Part shown: one piece after another, positions 35,501 to 44,769 of the stretch | How the letters are laid out: every line of letters begins with the position of its first letter | Position numbering within the stretch: position 1 is the first letter of the stretch | Assembly (NCBI RefSeq): GCF_000025985.1 | Contig: NC_003228.3 | Span: 3,658,001 to 3,722,000 of the forward strand | DNA length: 64,000 nucleotides | DNA from: Bacteroides fragilis NCTC 9343 | GTDB taxonomy: Bacteria; Bacteroidota; Bacteroidia; Bacteroidales; Bacteroidaceae | Reading direction: 5' to 3' | Notes under the pieces: model-generated | The model's input: the letters and a program-made list of their open reading frames with translations, nothing else | Databases searched by the model: none | What the model was told of the DNA's origin: nothing | Made by a program: the position numbers and the translations under genes

Positions 35501-36588
35501 AGAAGAAGTTATTTAAAATACATTTCCGGGGTAGCAATGCGATCAACTCTAAAGTAACCGGAAGTGGTATCGGACTCATGCTTGTATGGAAACTGGTTCA
35601 TCTGCACAAAGGTAAAATCAATCTGAGCAGCGTGGAACATCAGGGATCGTCTATCAAAGTAAGTTTTCCGAAGGACAGTAAGCACTTTCATAAAGCACAC
35701 CTGGCAACCCGTACCCGTGAACTCAGCACAGAGCAAGTGCCACACGTGTCTCCGGCCGAGATTTATGAAAAGGCGAAAAAGCAACACGACCAGAACCTGC
35801 AACGCCTGTTGATCGTTGAGGACAATGATGAACTGCGGAATTATCTGACTCATACATTATCGGATAATTACACCATTCAGACATGTTCCAACGGTAAGGA
35901 AGCACTGACGATCGTAAAAGAGTACATGCCCGAACTGATTATTTCGGATATCATGATGCCGGAAATGCGGGGAGACGAGTTGTGCGCCGCCATTAAAAAC
36001 GATATCGAAACCTCGCACATCCCCATCATCCTGCTTACAGCACTGAATGACGAAAAGAATATCCTGGAAGGGCTGAAAATAGGAGCAGACGAATATATCG
36101 TGAAACCATTCAACATTGGTATCTTGAAAGCAACTATTGCTAACTTGCTGACAAACCGTGCATTATTGAAAAGCAAGTATGCCAATCTTGAAGTCAGCGA
36201 GGAAGAGGAGGTATCTCCAAACTGTGCTACAGATCTCGATTGGAAATTCATCGCTACGGTCAAGAAGAGTGTTGAAGAGAACATAGACAATCCGGCATTC
36301 AATGTAGATGTACTCTGCAATCTGTTGAACATGAGCCGCACAAGTTTCTATAATAAACTGAAAGCACTGACCGATCAGGCCCCTGCTGACTATATCAGAT
36401 TAATCCGCCTGAAACGGGCGGCGGCATTATTAAAGACCGGTCAGCACTCTGTCACCGAAATATCCGAACTGACGGGATTCAACGATGTCAAATACTTCCG
36501 GGAAGTGTTTAAGAAACATTTCAAAGTGAGCCCCAGCAAATATTGTAAAGAGGGCGGAAAAGAGGATGTAGAGGAACAACAAGAATAA
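32596..36588 (+). CDS. Hybrid two-component sensor/regulator (HTCS) with Reg_prop propeller and AraC output
   Basis: The 1330-residue inner-membrane protein has a signal peptide ending VSAQ. About 650 periplasmic residues of two-component propeller repeats follow (for example GLSNRRVYYIQKDKKGYMWF). A Y_Y_Y domain ends near 760 and a TM helix lies at about 768-792. The kinase has H814 in NTAHDIRTPLTL and an ATPase domain (NDTGIGIP, GSGIGLMLVWKLV). The receiver has phospho-acceptor D1118 in LIISDIMMPE. An AraC-type HTH ends the protein at about 1225-1325. Such proteins sense oligosaccharides directly and activate polysaccharide loci. No SusC/D pair is adjacent; two chromate transporter genes begin 27 bp downstream. 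The ligand is unknown. Confidence 0.95.
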   Translation: MKKILFLLLLLPLMVSAQTYKYIGVEDGLSNRRVYYIQKDKKGYMWFLTHEGVDRYDGKEFKRYKLMDDGEELNSLLNLNWLYLDHESTLWEIGKKGKVFRYDPLRDQFTLVYKLPEEKIKDRPAPISYSFIDRNNNIWLCNEETLYLYNTHTLQTLQIKNEIGEDITDIEQIDDTHFFIGTEQGIHHAELKNQGLHLLPCDKLDNLPIQINELYFHRPSRKLFIGTFERGIYVYDMNTKQSTQPHMSLTDVSITRIKPLNNKELLVATDGAGVYKININSYLTTPYIVADYNQYNEMNGNNISDFYVDDEQRIWLANYPIGITVRNNRHSSYNWIKHSIGNKQSLINDQVNSIIEDSERDLWYATNNGISYYNSETGVWHSFMSSFEKNGGNKNHIFVTLCEVEPGIIWAAGYSSGIYQINKRTLSVEYITPSSLYGVNIRPDKYIRSIIKTADGDIWSGGYYNLKRIDFHKKTLRLYPKLNSITSIMEKDSKQMWIGTATGLYLLEKESGKYQRIELPVESMYIYSLYQARNGLLYIGTSGSGLLIYDPEKRTFTHYHRDNCALISNNIYTILSDTDDDIIMSTENGLSSYYPAEKLFHNWTKDQGLMASHFNAGSGTLRKNGNFIFGSSDGAIEFNKEMKIPRKYSSKMVLSDLTIFYQTVYPGDENSPLSTDIDDTKELELSYSQNIFSLKVSSINYDYPSNILYSWKLEGFYDQWSRPGNENIIRFTNLSPGEYTLHIRAVSNEDKRIVLEERTMKISIAQPIWLSFWAMLVYAIVLAVIAIITLRIIILRKQRKVSDEKIHFFINTAHDIRTPLTLIKAPLEEIREREALTKDGISNMNTALRNVNALLRLTTNLINFERADVYSSELYISEYELNTYLTETFNAFRPYASVKHINFTYESNFRYLNVWIDKEKMDSILKNIISNALKYTPENGSVHIYASETNDSWNVEVNDTGIGIPANEQKKLFKIHFRGSNAINSKVTGSGIGLMLVWKLVHLHKGKINLSSVEHQGSSIKVSFPKDSKHFHKAHLATRTRELSTEQVPHVSPAEIYEKAKKQHDQNLQRLLIVEDNDELRNYLTHTLSDNYTIQTCSNGKEALTIVKEYMPELIISDIMMPEMRGDELCAAIKNDIETSHIPIILLTALNDEKNILEGLKIGADEYIVKPFNIGILKATIANLLTNRALLKSKYANLEVSEEEEVSPNCATDLDWKFIATVKKSVEENIDNPAFNVDVLCNLLNMSRTSFYNKLKALTDQAPADYIRLIRLKRAAALLKTGQHSVTEISELTGFNDVKYFREVFKKHFKVSPSKYCKEGGKEDVEEQQE

Positions 36589-36615
36589 GAAAAGAGAATA
36601 AGAACAATACGTTAA

Positions 36616-37158
36616 ATGAATATTTATCTTGAAGCATTCGGCATCTTTTTCAAGATTGGTGCCTTCACTATCGGAGGCGGCTATGCTATGGTGCCTCTGA
36701 TCGAAAACGAAATCGTAACCAAACGGAACTGGATTTCCAAGGATGACTTTATCGATCTGCTTGCCATAGCCCAATCCGCCCCGGGCATTCTTGCCGTAAA
36801 CATTTCGATCTTTATAGGATACAAGCTACGCGGCATACGGGGAAGCCTTGTCACCGCTCTTGGGACGGTACTTCCGTCATTCGTCATCATATTGGCCATT
36901 GCCATGTTTTTTCATAACTTCAAAGACAACCCCATTGTAGAACGAATCTTCAAAGGGATACGTCCTGCTGTAGTCGCACTGATTGCAGCACCCACTTTCA
37001 GCATGGCAAAGTCTGCCAAAGTCAATCGATATACCCTCTGGATTCCGGTTATCTCCGCCCTGCTCATTTGGTTATTGGGCTTCTCTCCCATCTGGATTAT
37101 TATCGCGGCAGGTGTAGGTGGCTTCTGCTGGGGAAAATGGAAACAGTCACATCCCTAA
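36616..37158 (+). CDS. Chromate transporter (CHR family), first half-size subunit
   Basis: The 180-residue membrane protein carries a single CHR domain: FFKIGAFTIGGGYAMVPLIENEI near the start, LAIAQSAPGILAVNISIFIGY in the middle, and about six membrane segments. Full-length ChrA holds two such domains; here they are on separate genes with a 25-bp gap to the second. The pair would form a heterodimer. The family exports chromate, but many gut Bacteroides members have never been tested, and the natural anion is unclear. It starts 27 bp after the HTCS stop and may be co-transcribed with it. Confidence 0.9.
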   Translation: MNIYLEAFGIFFKIGAFTIGGGYAMVPLIENEIVTKRNWISKDDFIDLLAIAQSAPGILAVNISIFIGYKLRGIRGSLVTALGTVLPSFVIILAIAMFFHNFKDNPIVERIFKGIRPAVVALIAAPTFSMAKSAKVNRYTLWIPVISALLIWLLGFSPIWIIIAAGVGGFCWGKWKQSHP

Positions 37159-37183
37159 TCATTCACATTTACATTGAAACATT

Positions 37184-37732
37184 ATGATTTACCTGCAACT
37201 CTTTTATACATTCTTCAAAATCGGATTATTTGGCTTCGGAGGCGGATATGCCATGCTCTCGATGATTCAGGGAGAAGTGGTGACACGCTATGATTGGGTA
37301 AGTACTCAAGAGTTCACCGATATTGTAGCTATCAGCCAGTCCACTCCCGGTCCCATCGGTATCAACGCCGCTACCTATGTTGGCTTTACGGCTACAGGCA
37401 GTATCTGGGGATCTGTCATCGCCACCTTTGCGGTAGTGTTGCCGTCATTTATCCTGATGTTGACCATCAGTAAGTTCTTCCTGAAATATCAGAAACATCC
37501 TGCCGTAGAGGCTGTGTTCTGCGGACTCCGCCCTGCAGTGGTAGGATTATTGGCATCGGCTGCTCTGGTCTTGATGAATGTGGAAAACTTCGGTTCGCCC
37601 ACAGACGATACTTATACTTTTGTCATCAGCATCATTATTTTCCTAGTAGCCTTTATAGGAACAAAAAAATATCACGCTAACCCGATTCTGATGATTATCG
37701 CCTGCGGAATAGCCGGACTAATCTTATACTAG
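37184..37732 (+). CDS. Chromate transporter (CHR family), second half-size subunit
   Basis: The 182-residue membrane protein is homologous to the preceding gene: FFKIGLFGFGGGYAMLSMIQGEV, then VAISQSTPGPIGINAATYVG. It carries the conserved GGGYAM and STPGP motifs of the CHR family. With its partner it makes the equivalent of one ChrA. The end of the gene runs into a palindromic repeat rather than a standard terminator. Confidence 0.9.
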   Translation: MIYLQLFYTFFKIGLFGFGGGYAMLSMIQGEVVTRYDWVSTQEFTDIVAISQSTPGPIGINAATYVGFTATGSIWGSVIATFAVVLPSFILMLTISKFFLKYQKHPAVEAVFCGLRPAVVGLLASAALVLMNVENFGSPTDDTYTFVISIIIFLVAFIGTKKYHANPILMIIACGIAGLILY

Positions 37733-37757
37733 GGGAATCTCACTGCGGAAACTCAAA

Positions 37758-37870
37758 TTCACCACAGAGTAACACGGAGTATCAAAGAACACAGAGTAAC
37801 ATGGAGTTTTTTTGTTACTACTCAATAATTTAGAATCTCCTCTGTGTTACTCTGTGTCCTCTGTGGTGAA
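37758..37870. repeat. Palindromic intergenic repeat, copy 4 (GAGTAACACGGAG variant)
   Basis: The left arm TTCACCACAGAGTAACACGGAG starts at 37758. The right arm is CTCTGTGTTACTCTGTGTCC, then CTCTGTGGTGAA. It lies between convergent genes (chrA pair and GHL10), where it could act as a transcription end for both. Confidence 0.8.
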
Positions 37871-37903
37871 TGATGACACATCCCCTCATCTTTTGTAATA
37901 CAT

Positions 37904-39412
37904 TTACAGTTTCACTTTCTTACTTACCGATTTCGATTCATTGTGCAGACGGTCAAGTGCTGTCACAACATAACGGTATTTGTTTTTCCCATCCTTGTAA
38001 GGGAGCTTATAGAAATTGTTACGGGTAACGGCAACAATATGCGAAGCATCGTCAATGTTCACTTTTTCTTTATCACCAAAACGATAAACAACGTATTGCA
38101 CAGCACGATCCATCTCATCTTTAGCTTTCGGAGGAGTCCAGAACAACATGTAACCATCTTCCGTCCATACTTTTTTCACTTTACGGACTTTACCCGGTGC
38201 TTTATCATCCATAAAGTCGAAAACGGGAACCAAAGCAGGATACTTATGATACTCCTGCACAAGTGCATCCCGATATTTTCCGGCATTCTCTACCACAGCG
38301 CTCGCCGGCCACTGACAACTGCCACCGATCGTCTGATAAGCTCTTTCCAAAGCCATCTTGCGAGGCAGCTGATTCATGGAAGGATTCTTCGGATCGGCAT
38401 TTTGAATCGTATTCATCACAGACTGGCCAATGAACAAAGGACGGTTCTCCGTATTCTTTGCCCACCATTTCACCAGGGTTTCATAATCGGCGGCAGGATG
38501 CCCTATCTGCCAGTATATCTGCGGAATATTATAATCGACCCAACCATTGCGCGCCCAAAGCAATACATCTGCATACAGATCGTCATAGTTCTGCAGGCCG
38601 TTGGTCTTGCTTCCGAGCGGATCGTTCTTTTCGTTACGGTAGATACCAAACGGACTAATACCGAACTTCACCCAAGGCTTCAAGCCACGAATAGTCTCGT
38701 GTATCTTCTGAATCAATATATTAACATTGCTCCGGCGCCAGTCGGCACGATTGGTGAACCCTCCGCCGTAACGGGCAAAGCTTGCGTCATCCGGAAAGTC
38801 CATGCCTTTTGCCGGATAAGGATAGAAATAATCATCCATATGAATAGCGTCTACATCGTAACGCGAAACAATGTCCGCCACCACCATGCAAATATGACGA
38901 CGACTTTCGGGCAATGCCGGATCAAAAAAGAGTTGATTATTGTAAGTGACAAACCATTCCGGATGGATATTATACAGGTGATTGGCCGACAGCTCACTCT
39001 TCAGTGATGTCTTCACCCGATAAGGATTGATCCACGCATGGAACTCCATTCCCCGTTTATGGCACTCGTCGATCATGAACTGCATCGGATCCCAGTAGGG
39101 CGAAGGCGCCTGCCCCTGCACTCCGGTTAGGAAACGGCTCCACGGTTCCAATTGTGAAGCATATAAAGCATCTGCCTCCGGACGCACCTGGAATATGATC
39201 GCATTGATGCCTGCCCCCTGCAAAGAGTTGAGCTGATCGATAAGTGTTTGTTTTAACTTCTCAGTAGGAATACCACGGAACTGCCCATTAACAGCCTGTA
39301 TCCACGCTCCGCGAAATTCTCTTTTCGGATAAGGGCTTTGTTGTTGTATTTGTGCCCCCACTCCTGTTGCAAGAAAGAGAGCTAAAAGAAGAATCAGTTT
39401 TCTCAGGTTCAT
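37904..39412 (-). CDS. Exported GHL10 (DUF187) family glycosyl hydrolase-like protein
   Basis: The 502-residue protein has a signal peptide (ending GVGAQ) and a TIM-barrel GHL10 domain: REFRGAWIQAVNGQF, AGINAIIFQVRPEADALY, ECHKRGMEFHAWINPYRV, DVDAIHMDDYFYPYP and VDYNIPQIYWQIGH. The C-terminal 90 residues look like a fibronectin type III domain. E. coli DigH of this family cleaves denuded peptidoglycan strands, so a cell-wall role is a reasonable guess. A paralogue lies at 44963-46483. It is divergent from uvrA. Confidence 0.88.
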   Translation of the reverse strand: MNLRKLILLLALFLATGVGAQIQQQSPYPKREFRGAWIQAVNGQFRGIPTEKLKQTLIDQLNSLQGAGINAIIFQVRPEADALYASQLEPWSRFLTGVQGQAPSPYWDPMQFMIDECHKRGMEFHAWINPYRVKTSLKSELSANHLYNIHPEWFVTYNNQLFFDPALPESRRHICMVVADIVSRYDVDAIHMDDYFYPYPAKGMDFPDDASFARYGGGFTNRADWRRSNVNILIQKIHETIRGLKPWVKFGISPFGIYRNEKNDPLGSKTNGLQNYDDLYADVLLWARNGWVDYNIPQIYWQIGHPAADYETLVKWWAKNTENRPLFIGQSVMNTIQNADPKNPSMNQLPRKMALERAYQTIGGSCQWPASAVVENAGKYRDALVQEYHKYPALVPVFDFMDDKAPGKVRKVKKVWTEDGYMLFWTPPKAKDEMDRAVQYVVYRFGDKEKVNIDDASHIVAVTRNNFYKLPYKDGKNKYRYVVTALDRLHNESKSVSKKVKL

Positions 39413-39437
39413 AATTGGTTTTCATAAAAATGTGGTG

Positions 39438-39445
39438 CAAAGATA
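39438..39445 (-). promoter_or_regulatory. GHL10 gene promoter -7 element
   Basis: CAAAGATA on the plus strand is TATCTTTG on the coding strand, 26 bp before the ATG of the GHL10 gene. Confidence 0.6.
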
Positions 39446-39550
39446 CAATTTTGCTCCTCATTTGCAACGGTTAAGCAAGCAATTCAATCTTCGCAAGTGT
39501 TTTTAAGATAAAAGTTCCTTCCACTGTTAGGTTAAACGTTGCTGACTCAC

Positions 39551-39558
39551 TATCTTTG
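39551..39558 (+). promoter_or_regulatory. uvrA promoter -7 element
   Basis: TATCTTTG lies 18 bp before the uvrA start. There is no SOS-box-like palindrome that I recognise in the divergent region. Confidence 0.6.
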
Positions 39559-39575
39559 CAGTCCAAGTAACGAAA

Positions 39576-42359
39576 ATGCTTATGACTGATAGTAAATACA
39601 TCTCTATAAAAGGGGCCAGAGTCAACAATCTGAAGAATATTGACGTAAACATTCCCCGCAACAAACTGGTGGTGATCACCGGTCTTTCCGGTTCCGGAAA
39701 ATCATCGCTCGCTTTCGACACCCTCTATGCCGAGGGACAGCGTCGCTACGTGGAAAGTCTCAGTAGCTATGCCCGCCAGTTTCTGGGCCGAATGAGCAAA
39801 CCCGAATGTGACTTTATCAAAGGCATTCCGCCCGCCATTGCCATCGAACAGAAAGTGAACAGCCGTAACCCGCGTTCCACCGTAGGTACCTCGACCGAAA
39901 TTTACGAATACCTGCGCCTGCTTTATGCACGTGTGGGCAAAACCTACAGTCCCGTCAGCGGAGAGGAAGTGAAGAAGCACTCCATCGAAGACATTGTAAA
40001 CTGCATGCTCTCTTATCCGGAAGGGACCCGCTATACCGTGCTGACACAGATTTACCTGCATGACGGACGCACGCTCGAACAACAGTTGGAGATCGACCGG
40101 AAGCAAGGTTTCAACCGTCTTGAAGTAAACGGCGAGATGGTGCGTATCGACGAATATGCTGCCGGCAAAGAGGACGTGGTATACCTGCTCGTCGACCGAA
40201 TGACGGCAGCAAAATCCAAGGATGCCATCAGTCGCCTGACCGACTCTGCCGAAACAGCCATGTACGAAGGCGACGGCATGTGTATGCTTCGCTTTTATCA
40301 GCCGGACGGAACGACCCGGTTGCATACTTTCAGTACCAAATTCGAAGCCGACGGTATGACGTTCGAAGAACCGAACGACCAGATGTTCTCGTTCAACTCC
40401 CCGATCGGTGCCTGTCCCGTATGTGAAGGATTCGGAAAAGTGATCGGTATCGACGAGCACTTGGTGGTGCCTAACCGTTCTTTGTCCGTCTACGACGGAG
40501 CCATTGTCTGTTGGCGGGGCGAAAAGATGGGAGAATGGCGCGAAGAGCTGATCCACAATGCCGAAAAATTCAACTTCCCGATCTTTACTCCTTACTACGA
40601 GCTAACCGACGAACAGCGCCGGGTGTTGTGGGAAGGAAACCAATACTTCCATGGCATCAACGACTTCTTCAAGATGCTCGAGGAGAATCAGTATAAGATT
40701 CAATACCGTGTGATGCTGGCACGCTATCGCGGAAAGACGCTTTGCCCGAAATGCCACGGCACCCGTCTGAAACCCGAAGCGGGATACGTCCGCGTGGGTG
40801 GAAAGAACATTTCCGAACTGGTAGACCTGCCTATCACCGAATTGCAAAAATTCTTCGACTCGCTCACGCTGAACGAACACGACCAGGCCGTAGCCCGTCG
40901 TATCCTGACGGAAATCAACAGCCGCATCCGGTTCCTGATTGATGTGGGTCTGGGCTATCTCACACTGAACCGCCTCAGCAATTCGTTGTCGGGCGGAGAA
41001 AGCCAGCGCATCAACCTGGCCACTTCGTTGGGAAGCAGCTTGGTGGGCAGCCTTTACATCCTCGACGAACCGAGTATCGGACTCCACAGTCGGGATACCG
41101 ACCGATTGGTTCATGTGCTCCGCCAACTCCAGCAGTTGGGCAACACGGTCGTGGTGGTAGAGCACGACGAAGAAATCATCCGTGCCGCAGACTACATCAT
41201 CGACATCGGTCCGAATGCCGGACGACTGGGCGGACAGGTAGTATACGAGGGTGACATGAAAGATTTAAAGAAAGGCAGCAACAGTTATACGGTGAAATAC
41301 CTGCTGGGCGAAGAGACCATTCCCGTGCCGGAACACCGTCGTCCATGGAACAACTATATCGAAATAAAAGGTGCCCGTGAAAACAACTTGAAAGGTGTGG
41401 ACGCCCGCTTCCCACTTAATGTGATGACGGTAGTGACGGGTGTTAGCGGTTCGGGAAAGAGCACACTGGTACGCGACATTTTTTACCGCGCGCTGAAACG
41501 CGAACTGGACGAATGCAGCGAGCGTCCTGGAGAATTTGTGTCCATCGAAGGCGACCTGCGCAATCTGCGCAATGTGGAGTTTGTCGATCAAAATCCCATC
41601 GGCAAGTCTTCCCGCTCCAATCCGGTGACCTACATCAAAGCATACGACGAAATCCGCAAGCTCTGGGCTGACCAGCCGCTCGCCAAACAAATGGGATATA
41701 CCGCAGGACATTTCAGCTTCAACAACGAGGGTGGGCGTTGCGAAGAGTGTAAAGGTGACGGAACCATCACAGTGGAAATGCAATTCATGGCCGACCTGGT
41801 GCTGGAGTGTGAATCATGTCACGGAAAACGTTTCAAGGCCGATACACTCGAAGTGAAATTCCAGGATAAAAATATCTATGACATACTGGAAATGACAGTC
41901 AACCAAGCTATTGAATTCTTTACGGAACACGGACAGAAGAAGGTTGTGAAGAAACTGATCCCCTTGCAGGATGTCGGTTTGGGATATATCAAACTGGGGC
42001 AATCTTCATCTACCCTGTCAGGAGGAGAGAACCAACGCGTGAAACTGGCTTACTATCTGAGTCAGGAGAAAGCAGACCCGACGCTGTTTATCTTCGACGA
42101 ACCTACTACGGGATTGCACTTTCACGATATACGCAAGTTGCTCGATGCATTCGATGCACTGATCCGACGCGGACACTCCATCGTAATCATCGAGCACAAC
42201 ATGGATGTCATAAAATGTGCCGATTACGTGATAGACCTCGGACCGGAAGGCGGAGATAAGGGCGGCAATATTGTGGCAACCGGAACGCCGGAAGAGGTGG
42301 CTGCCTGTGCGGCAAGTTATACGGGACAATTCCTGCAGGAGAAACTGAACCACTTGTAA
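39576..42359 (+). CDS. uvrA: Excinuclease ABC subunit A
   Basis: The 927-residue damage-recognition ATPase acts with UvrB in nucleotide excision repair. It has two ABC domains: Walker [14 protein letters not shown] near residue 33 and [13 protein letters not shown] near 625, with signatures [12 protein letters not shown] and [12 protein letters not shown]. Zinc-binding cysteines are kept in [24 protein letters not shown] and [11 protein letters not shown]...CESCHGKRF. The interaction segment between them is intact. Start is either the ATG at 39576 or the next at 39582. Bacteroides often has a second UvrA elsewhere; this one is full-length and looks functional. Confidence 0.95.
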   Translation: MLMTDSKYISIKGARVNNLKNIDVNIPRNKLVVITGLSGSGKSSLAFDTLYAEGQRRYVESLSSYARQFLGRMSKPECDFIKGIPPAIAIEQKVNSRNPRSTVGTSTEIYEYLRLLYARVGKTYSPVSGEEVKKHSIEDIVNCMLSYPEGTRYTVLTQIYLHDGRTLEQQLEIDRKQGFNRLEVNGEMVRIDEYAAGKEDVVYLLVDRMTAAKSKDAISRLTDSAETAMYEGDGMCMLRFYQPDGTTRLHTFSTKFEADGMTFEEPNDQMFSFNSPIGACPVCEGFGKVIGIDEHLVVPNRSLSVYDGAIVCWRGEKMGEWREELIHNAEKFNFPIFTPYYELTDEQRRVLWEGNQYFHGINDFFKMLEENQYKIQYRVMLARYRGKTLCPKCHGTRLKPEAGYVRVGGKNISELVDLPITELQKFFDSLTLNEHDQAVARRILTEINSRIRFLIDVGLGYLTLNRLSNSLSGGESQRINLATSLGSSLVGSLYILDEPSIGLHSRDTDRLVHVLRQLQQLGNTVVVVEHDEEIIRAADYIIDIGPNAGRLGGQVVYEGDMKDLKKGSNSYTVKYLLGEETIPVPEHRRPWNNYIEIKGARENNLKGVDARFPLNVMTVVTGVSGSGKSTLVRDIFYRALKRELDECSERPGEFVSIEGDLRNLRNVEFVDQNPIGKSSRSNPVTYIKAYDEIRKLWADQPLAKQMGYTAGHFSFNNEGGRCEECKGDGTITVEMQFMADLVLECESCHGKRFKADTLEVKFQDKNIYDILEMTVNQAIEFFTEHGQKKVVKKLIPLQDVGLGYIKLGQSSSTLSGGENQRVKLAYYLSQEKADPTLFIFDEPTTGLHFHDIRKLLDAFDALIRRGHSIVIIEHNMDVIKCADYVIDLGPEGGDKGGNIVATGTPEEVAACAASYTGQFLQEKLNHL

Positions 42360-42391
42360 AACAAGCAAGGGTTCTCTAATCAATTTTATCG

Positions 42392-42513
42392 GGAACTCAC
42401 CACAAAGGGGCTGTCAAAAGTCTTTTCACCACAGAATACACAGATTATCAATATGGATAATCAATGACTTAAAATTCACCCTGTGTTACTCTGTGCCCTC
42501 TGTGGTGAGTTCC
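42392..42513. repeat. Palindromic intergenic repeat, copy 5 (mosaic, nested ends)
   Basis: Two left ends are visible: GGAACTCACCACA at 42392 and TTCACCACAGAATACACAGATTATC at 42425. The right arm CTGTGTTACTCTGTGCCCTC then TGTGGTGAGTTCC matches the first. It looks like one element inserted in or recombined with another, between uvrA and the convergent beta-barrel gene. Confidence 0.75.
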
Positions 42514-42527
42514 TTTTAAAAGAAAAA

Positions 42528-43010
42528 TCAGAAGTAGAATCCGAAGCCTACTTTCAGTCCGAACTTCGACAAATCACTGTCTTTGAAACTCAAATCATAA
42601 TAGACAGCCGGTTCGATGGTAACAGTCCGTGTCAGGAAAAACGCATAGCCAGCCTCCGCACCGAAGGCAAAGTCGGTCGTGTCTCCTACTTTCCAGTTAT
42701 AGCGATTCATCTTCAATCCGGCTCCGAGATAAATGCCGCATTTGTCGAAATAATATCTTCCACCCACACCCAGTGTGTACTTATCTTCCGGTTTGCTCCA
42801 ATTGGCTCCGGCCGTGAGCATCAGTGCCACATTATCCACCAGGAAAGCACCGCCTTGCGCCTGCAACCCGAACTGGGTTTTCTCAGACTTACTGTACGAA
42901 AGTCCAAGTCCCGTCACCGAGGGATTCACAATCCACTTTCCTTTCTCAAACTGTGCCTGTGCCGTCACTGAAACGACAAGCAGACATACGATCCACATTA
43001 ATTTCTTCAT
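42528..43010 (-). CDS. Small outer-membrane beta-barrel protein
   Basis: The 160-residue protein has a signal peptide (ending VTAQAQ) and alternating beta-strands that end GLKVGFGFYF, with a terminal Phe as expected for outer-membrane insertion. Length and strand count fit an 8-stranded barrel of the OmpW/OmpX-like or porin-family type. Function is not known. It starts 7 bp after the small membrane protein's stop, so it is the last gene of the cstA operon. Confidence 0.75.
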   Translation of the reverse strand: MKKLMWIVCLLVVSVTAQAQFEKGKWIVNPSVTGLGLSYSKSEKTQFGLQAQGGAFLVDNVALMLTAGANWSKPEDKYTLGVGGRYYFDKCGIYLGAGLKMNRYNWKVGDTTDFAFGAEAGYAFFLTRTVTIEPAVYYDLSFKDSDLSKFGLKVGFGFYF

Positions 43011-43017
43011 AACGTTT

Positions 43018-43248
43018 CTACTTTTTCAGGTTATTCATATGTTCTTCCTCCCGGCGGCGCTGCTGCATCTGTTCTTTTTTTCTCAGCACCAGCCAGAGAA
43101 CCAGAACAATGACATACGAAGCAGCCAGGGTGAGATATTTCTCTGTGTCGCTCACCTCATGATTGCGAGGCAGCAGATAAGCCGCTGTCGCAGATACATA
43201 GATCAGCAAGGCGACAGTAACCCAGGTTGACTTTTTTACTTTCTTCAT
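43018..43248 (-). CDS. Small membrane protein of the cstA operon
   Basis: From the ATG at 43248 (MKKVKKSTWVTVALLIY) the product is 76 residues, with two membrane helices (about 10-28 and 43-60) and a basic, glutamate-rich C-terminal tail (RKKEQMQQRRREEEHMNNLKK). The longer open frame starts inside cstA and is not needed. It lies 19 bp after cstA and 7 bp before the barrel gene. It may be an accessory subunit of CstA, but no known family is recognised. A two-helix accessory protein next to a transporter is a common pattern; this is inference. Confidence 0.65.
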   Translation of the reverse strand: MKKVKKSTWVTVALLIYVSATAAYLLPRNHEVSDTEKYLTLAASYVIVLVLWLVLRKKEQMQQRRREEEHMNNLKK

Positions 43249-43267
43249 CTTTATACGAATATCGAGT

Positions 43268-44695
43268 TTATTTTTTATACGAGTATCCAATCCCTTTTTT
43301 CCAAACAATAAACCAAACGGCTCCAATCAGTGTACAAAGCCCTCCTGTCACATACGAAACCCAATGTGACAATCCTAATCCTTCGGGGGCGATGCAGATA
43401 TAAGTGGAACAGACAGCTGTCATAAACAGAGCGGGAACCAATGTCAAACCATACCACTTGCGGGCACGCGCCAAGTAGACTGTGATGGCCCAGAGAGTAA
43501 AGACCGATAAGGTCTGGTTGGCCCAGGCAAAATAGCGCCAGATCATGTCGAACCCGTCTTTATCACGCAAACTGTAAAGCAACAGCCCGATGGCGACAAT
43601 GAACATCGGCACACAAATATACAAACGGCGACGCATGCTTTTTTGTTCCAGTTTCAGAAAATCGGCTACGATCAGACGTGCCGAACGAAACGCGGTGTCG
43701 CCCGATGTAATAGGCGCCGCAATCACTCCCAGAATGGCAAGCACCCCACCTACCGCACCGAGCCAATCTTTCGTTATAGCGTCTACAATGACAGAGGCAT
43801 TGTTCTCTTCCATACCGTGTTCACGATAAAAATAAGTCGCGGCGGCAGCCCAGATCAGCGCCACAATGCCCTCGGTAATCATGGCACCGTAAAAGACAGG
43901 ACGTCCATGACGCTCAGAAGTCATGCAACGTGCCATCAGGGGACTTTGCGTAGCATGAAATCCGGAGATGGCTCCACAGGCGATACTGACAAACATAATC
44001 GGGAAAATAGGTAACACGGCTGCTTCCGGATTAGTATTCTGTAATCCGTCCCACAACTCCGGGATGACCGGATGATGAACATAAAGCATCACCAGGATAC
44101 CCACTGCCATAAACAACAAAGCTGCAGCGAACAAGGGATATATCTTTCCGATGATTTTATCGACCGGAAGCAGAGTGGCAAGAATATAATAGATGAACAC
44201 CACAATGATCCAGAAAGTAGTGTCGAGACTGTCGGGAGTCAACTTCGCCAGCAGTCCTGCCGGTCCTGCCACAAAGACCGCACCTACCAGAATCATCAGG
44301 ACAACGGTAAAACCCCGCATCACCTGCTTGGTAGTCATCCCCAGAAAACGGCCGACAATTTCAGGCAAGCTCTCACCACCGTTACGCAGAGAGAGCATTC
44401 CGGCGAAATAATCGTGTGTGGCACCGGCAAAGATACTTCCCAACACAATCCACAGATAGGAAGCAGTACCGAACTTCGCTCCCATAATAGCTCCGAAGAT
44501 GGGGCCGAGACCGGCTATGTTTAAAAATTGAATCATGAAGATTTTCCAGGTAGGAAGGGGAATATAATCCACTCCGTCGGCATGTGTCAGTGCCGGGGTC
44601 TTTCGGTCGTCGGGGCCAAAGACACGCTCCACCAACCGTCCGTAAATAAAGTAACCTGCAATCAGAGCCAGCAGGCAAATCGTGAATGTAATCAT
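43268..44695 (-). CDS. cstA: CstA-family carbon starvation transporter, short form
   Basis: The 475-residue inner-membrane protein has about 13 hydrophobic segments. CstA hallmarks are HADGVDYIPLPTWKIFMIQFLNIAG near the start, GATHDYFAGMLSLRNGGESLPE and SGFHATQSPLMARC. E. coli CstA and its paralogue YjiY/BtsT are peptide or pyruvate transporters of about 700 residues; this form lacks the long C-terminal region. Pyruvate is a possible substrate, given the nifJ gene in the same window, but no sequence feature proves it. It has its own -7 element, with a small membrane protein and an outer-membrane barrel behind it. Confidence 0.92.
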   Translation of the reverse strand: MITFTICLLALIAGYFIYGRLVERVFGPDDRKTPALTHADGVDYIPLPTWKIFMIQFLNIAGLGPIFGAIMGAKFGTASYLWIVLGSIFAGATHDYFAGMLSLRNGGESLPEIVGRFLGMTTKQVMRGFTVVLMILVGAVFVAGPAGLLAKLTPDSLDTTFWIIVVFIYYILATLLPVDKIIGKIYPLFAAALLFMAVGILVMLYVHHPVIPELWDGLQNTNPEAAVLPIFPIMFVSIACGAISGFHATQSPLMARCMTSERHGRPVFYGAMITEGIVALIWAAAATYFYREHGMEENNASVIVDAITKDWLGAVGGVLAILGVIAAPITSGDTAFRSARLIVADFLKLEQKSMRRRLYICVPMFIVAIGLLLYSLRDKDGFDMIWRYFAWANQTLSVFTLWAITVYLARARKWYGLTLVPALFMTAVCSTYICIAPEGLGLSHWVSYVTGGLCTLIGAVWFIVWKKGIGYSYKK

Positions 44696-44719
44696 GGCGT
44701 GTTGAATTGTTAATCAGCG

Positions 44720-44727
44720 CAAATGTA
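44720..44727 (-). promoter_or_regulatory. cstA promoter -7 element
   Basis: CAAATGTA on the plus strand reads TACATTTG on the coding strand, 24 bp before the cstA ATG. Confidence 0.5.
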
Positions 44728-44769
44728 ACATAATCTAAGGAAACTACACAACTTTACGAAGGGTTTTGC

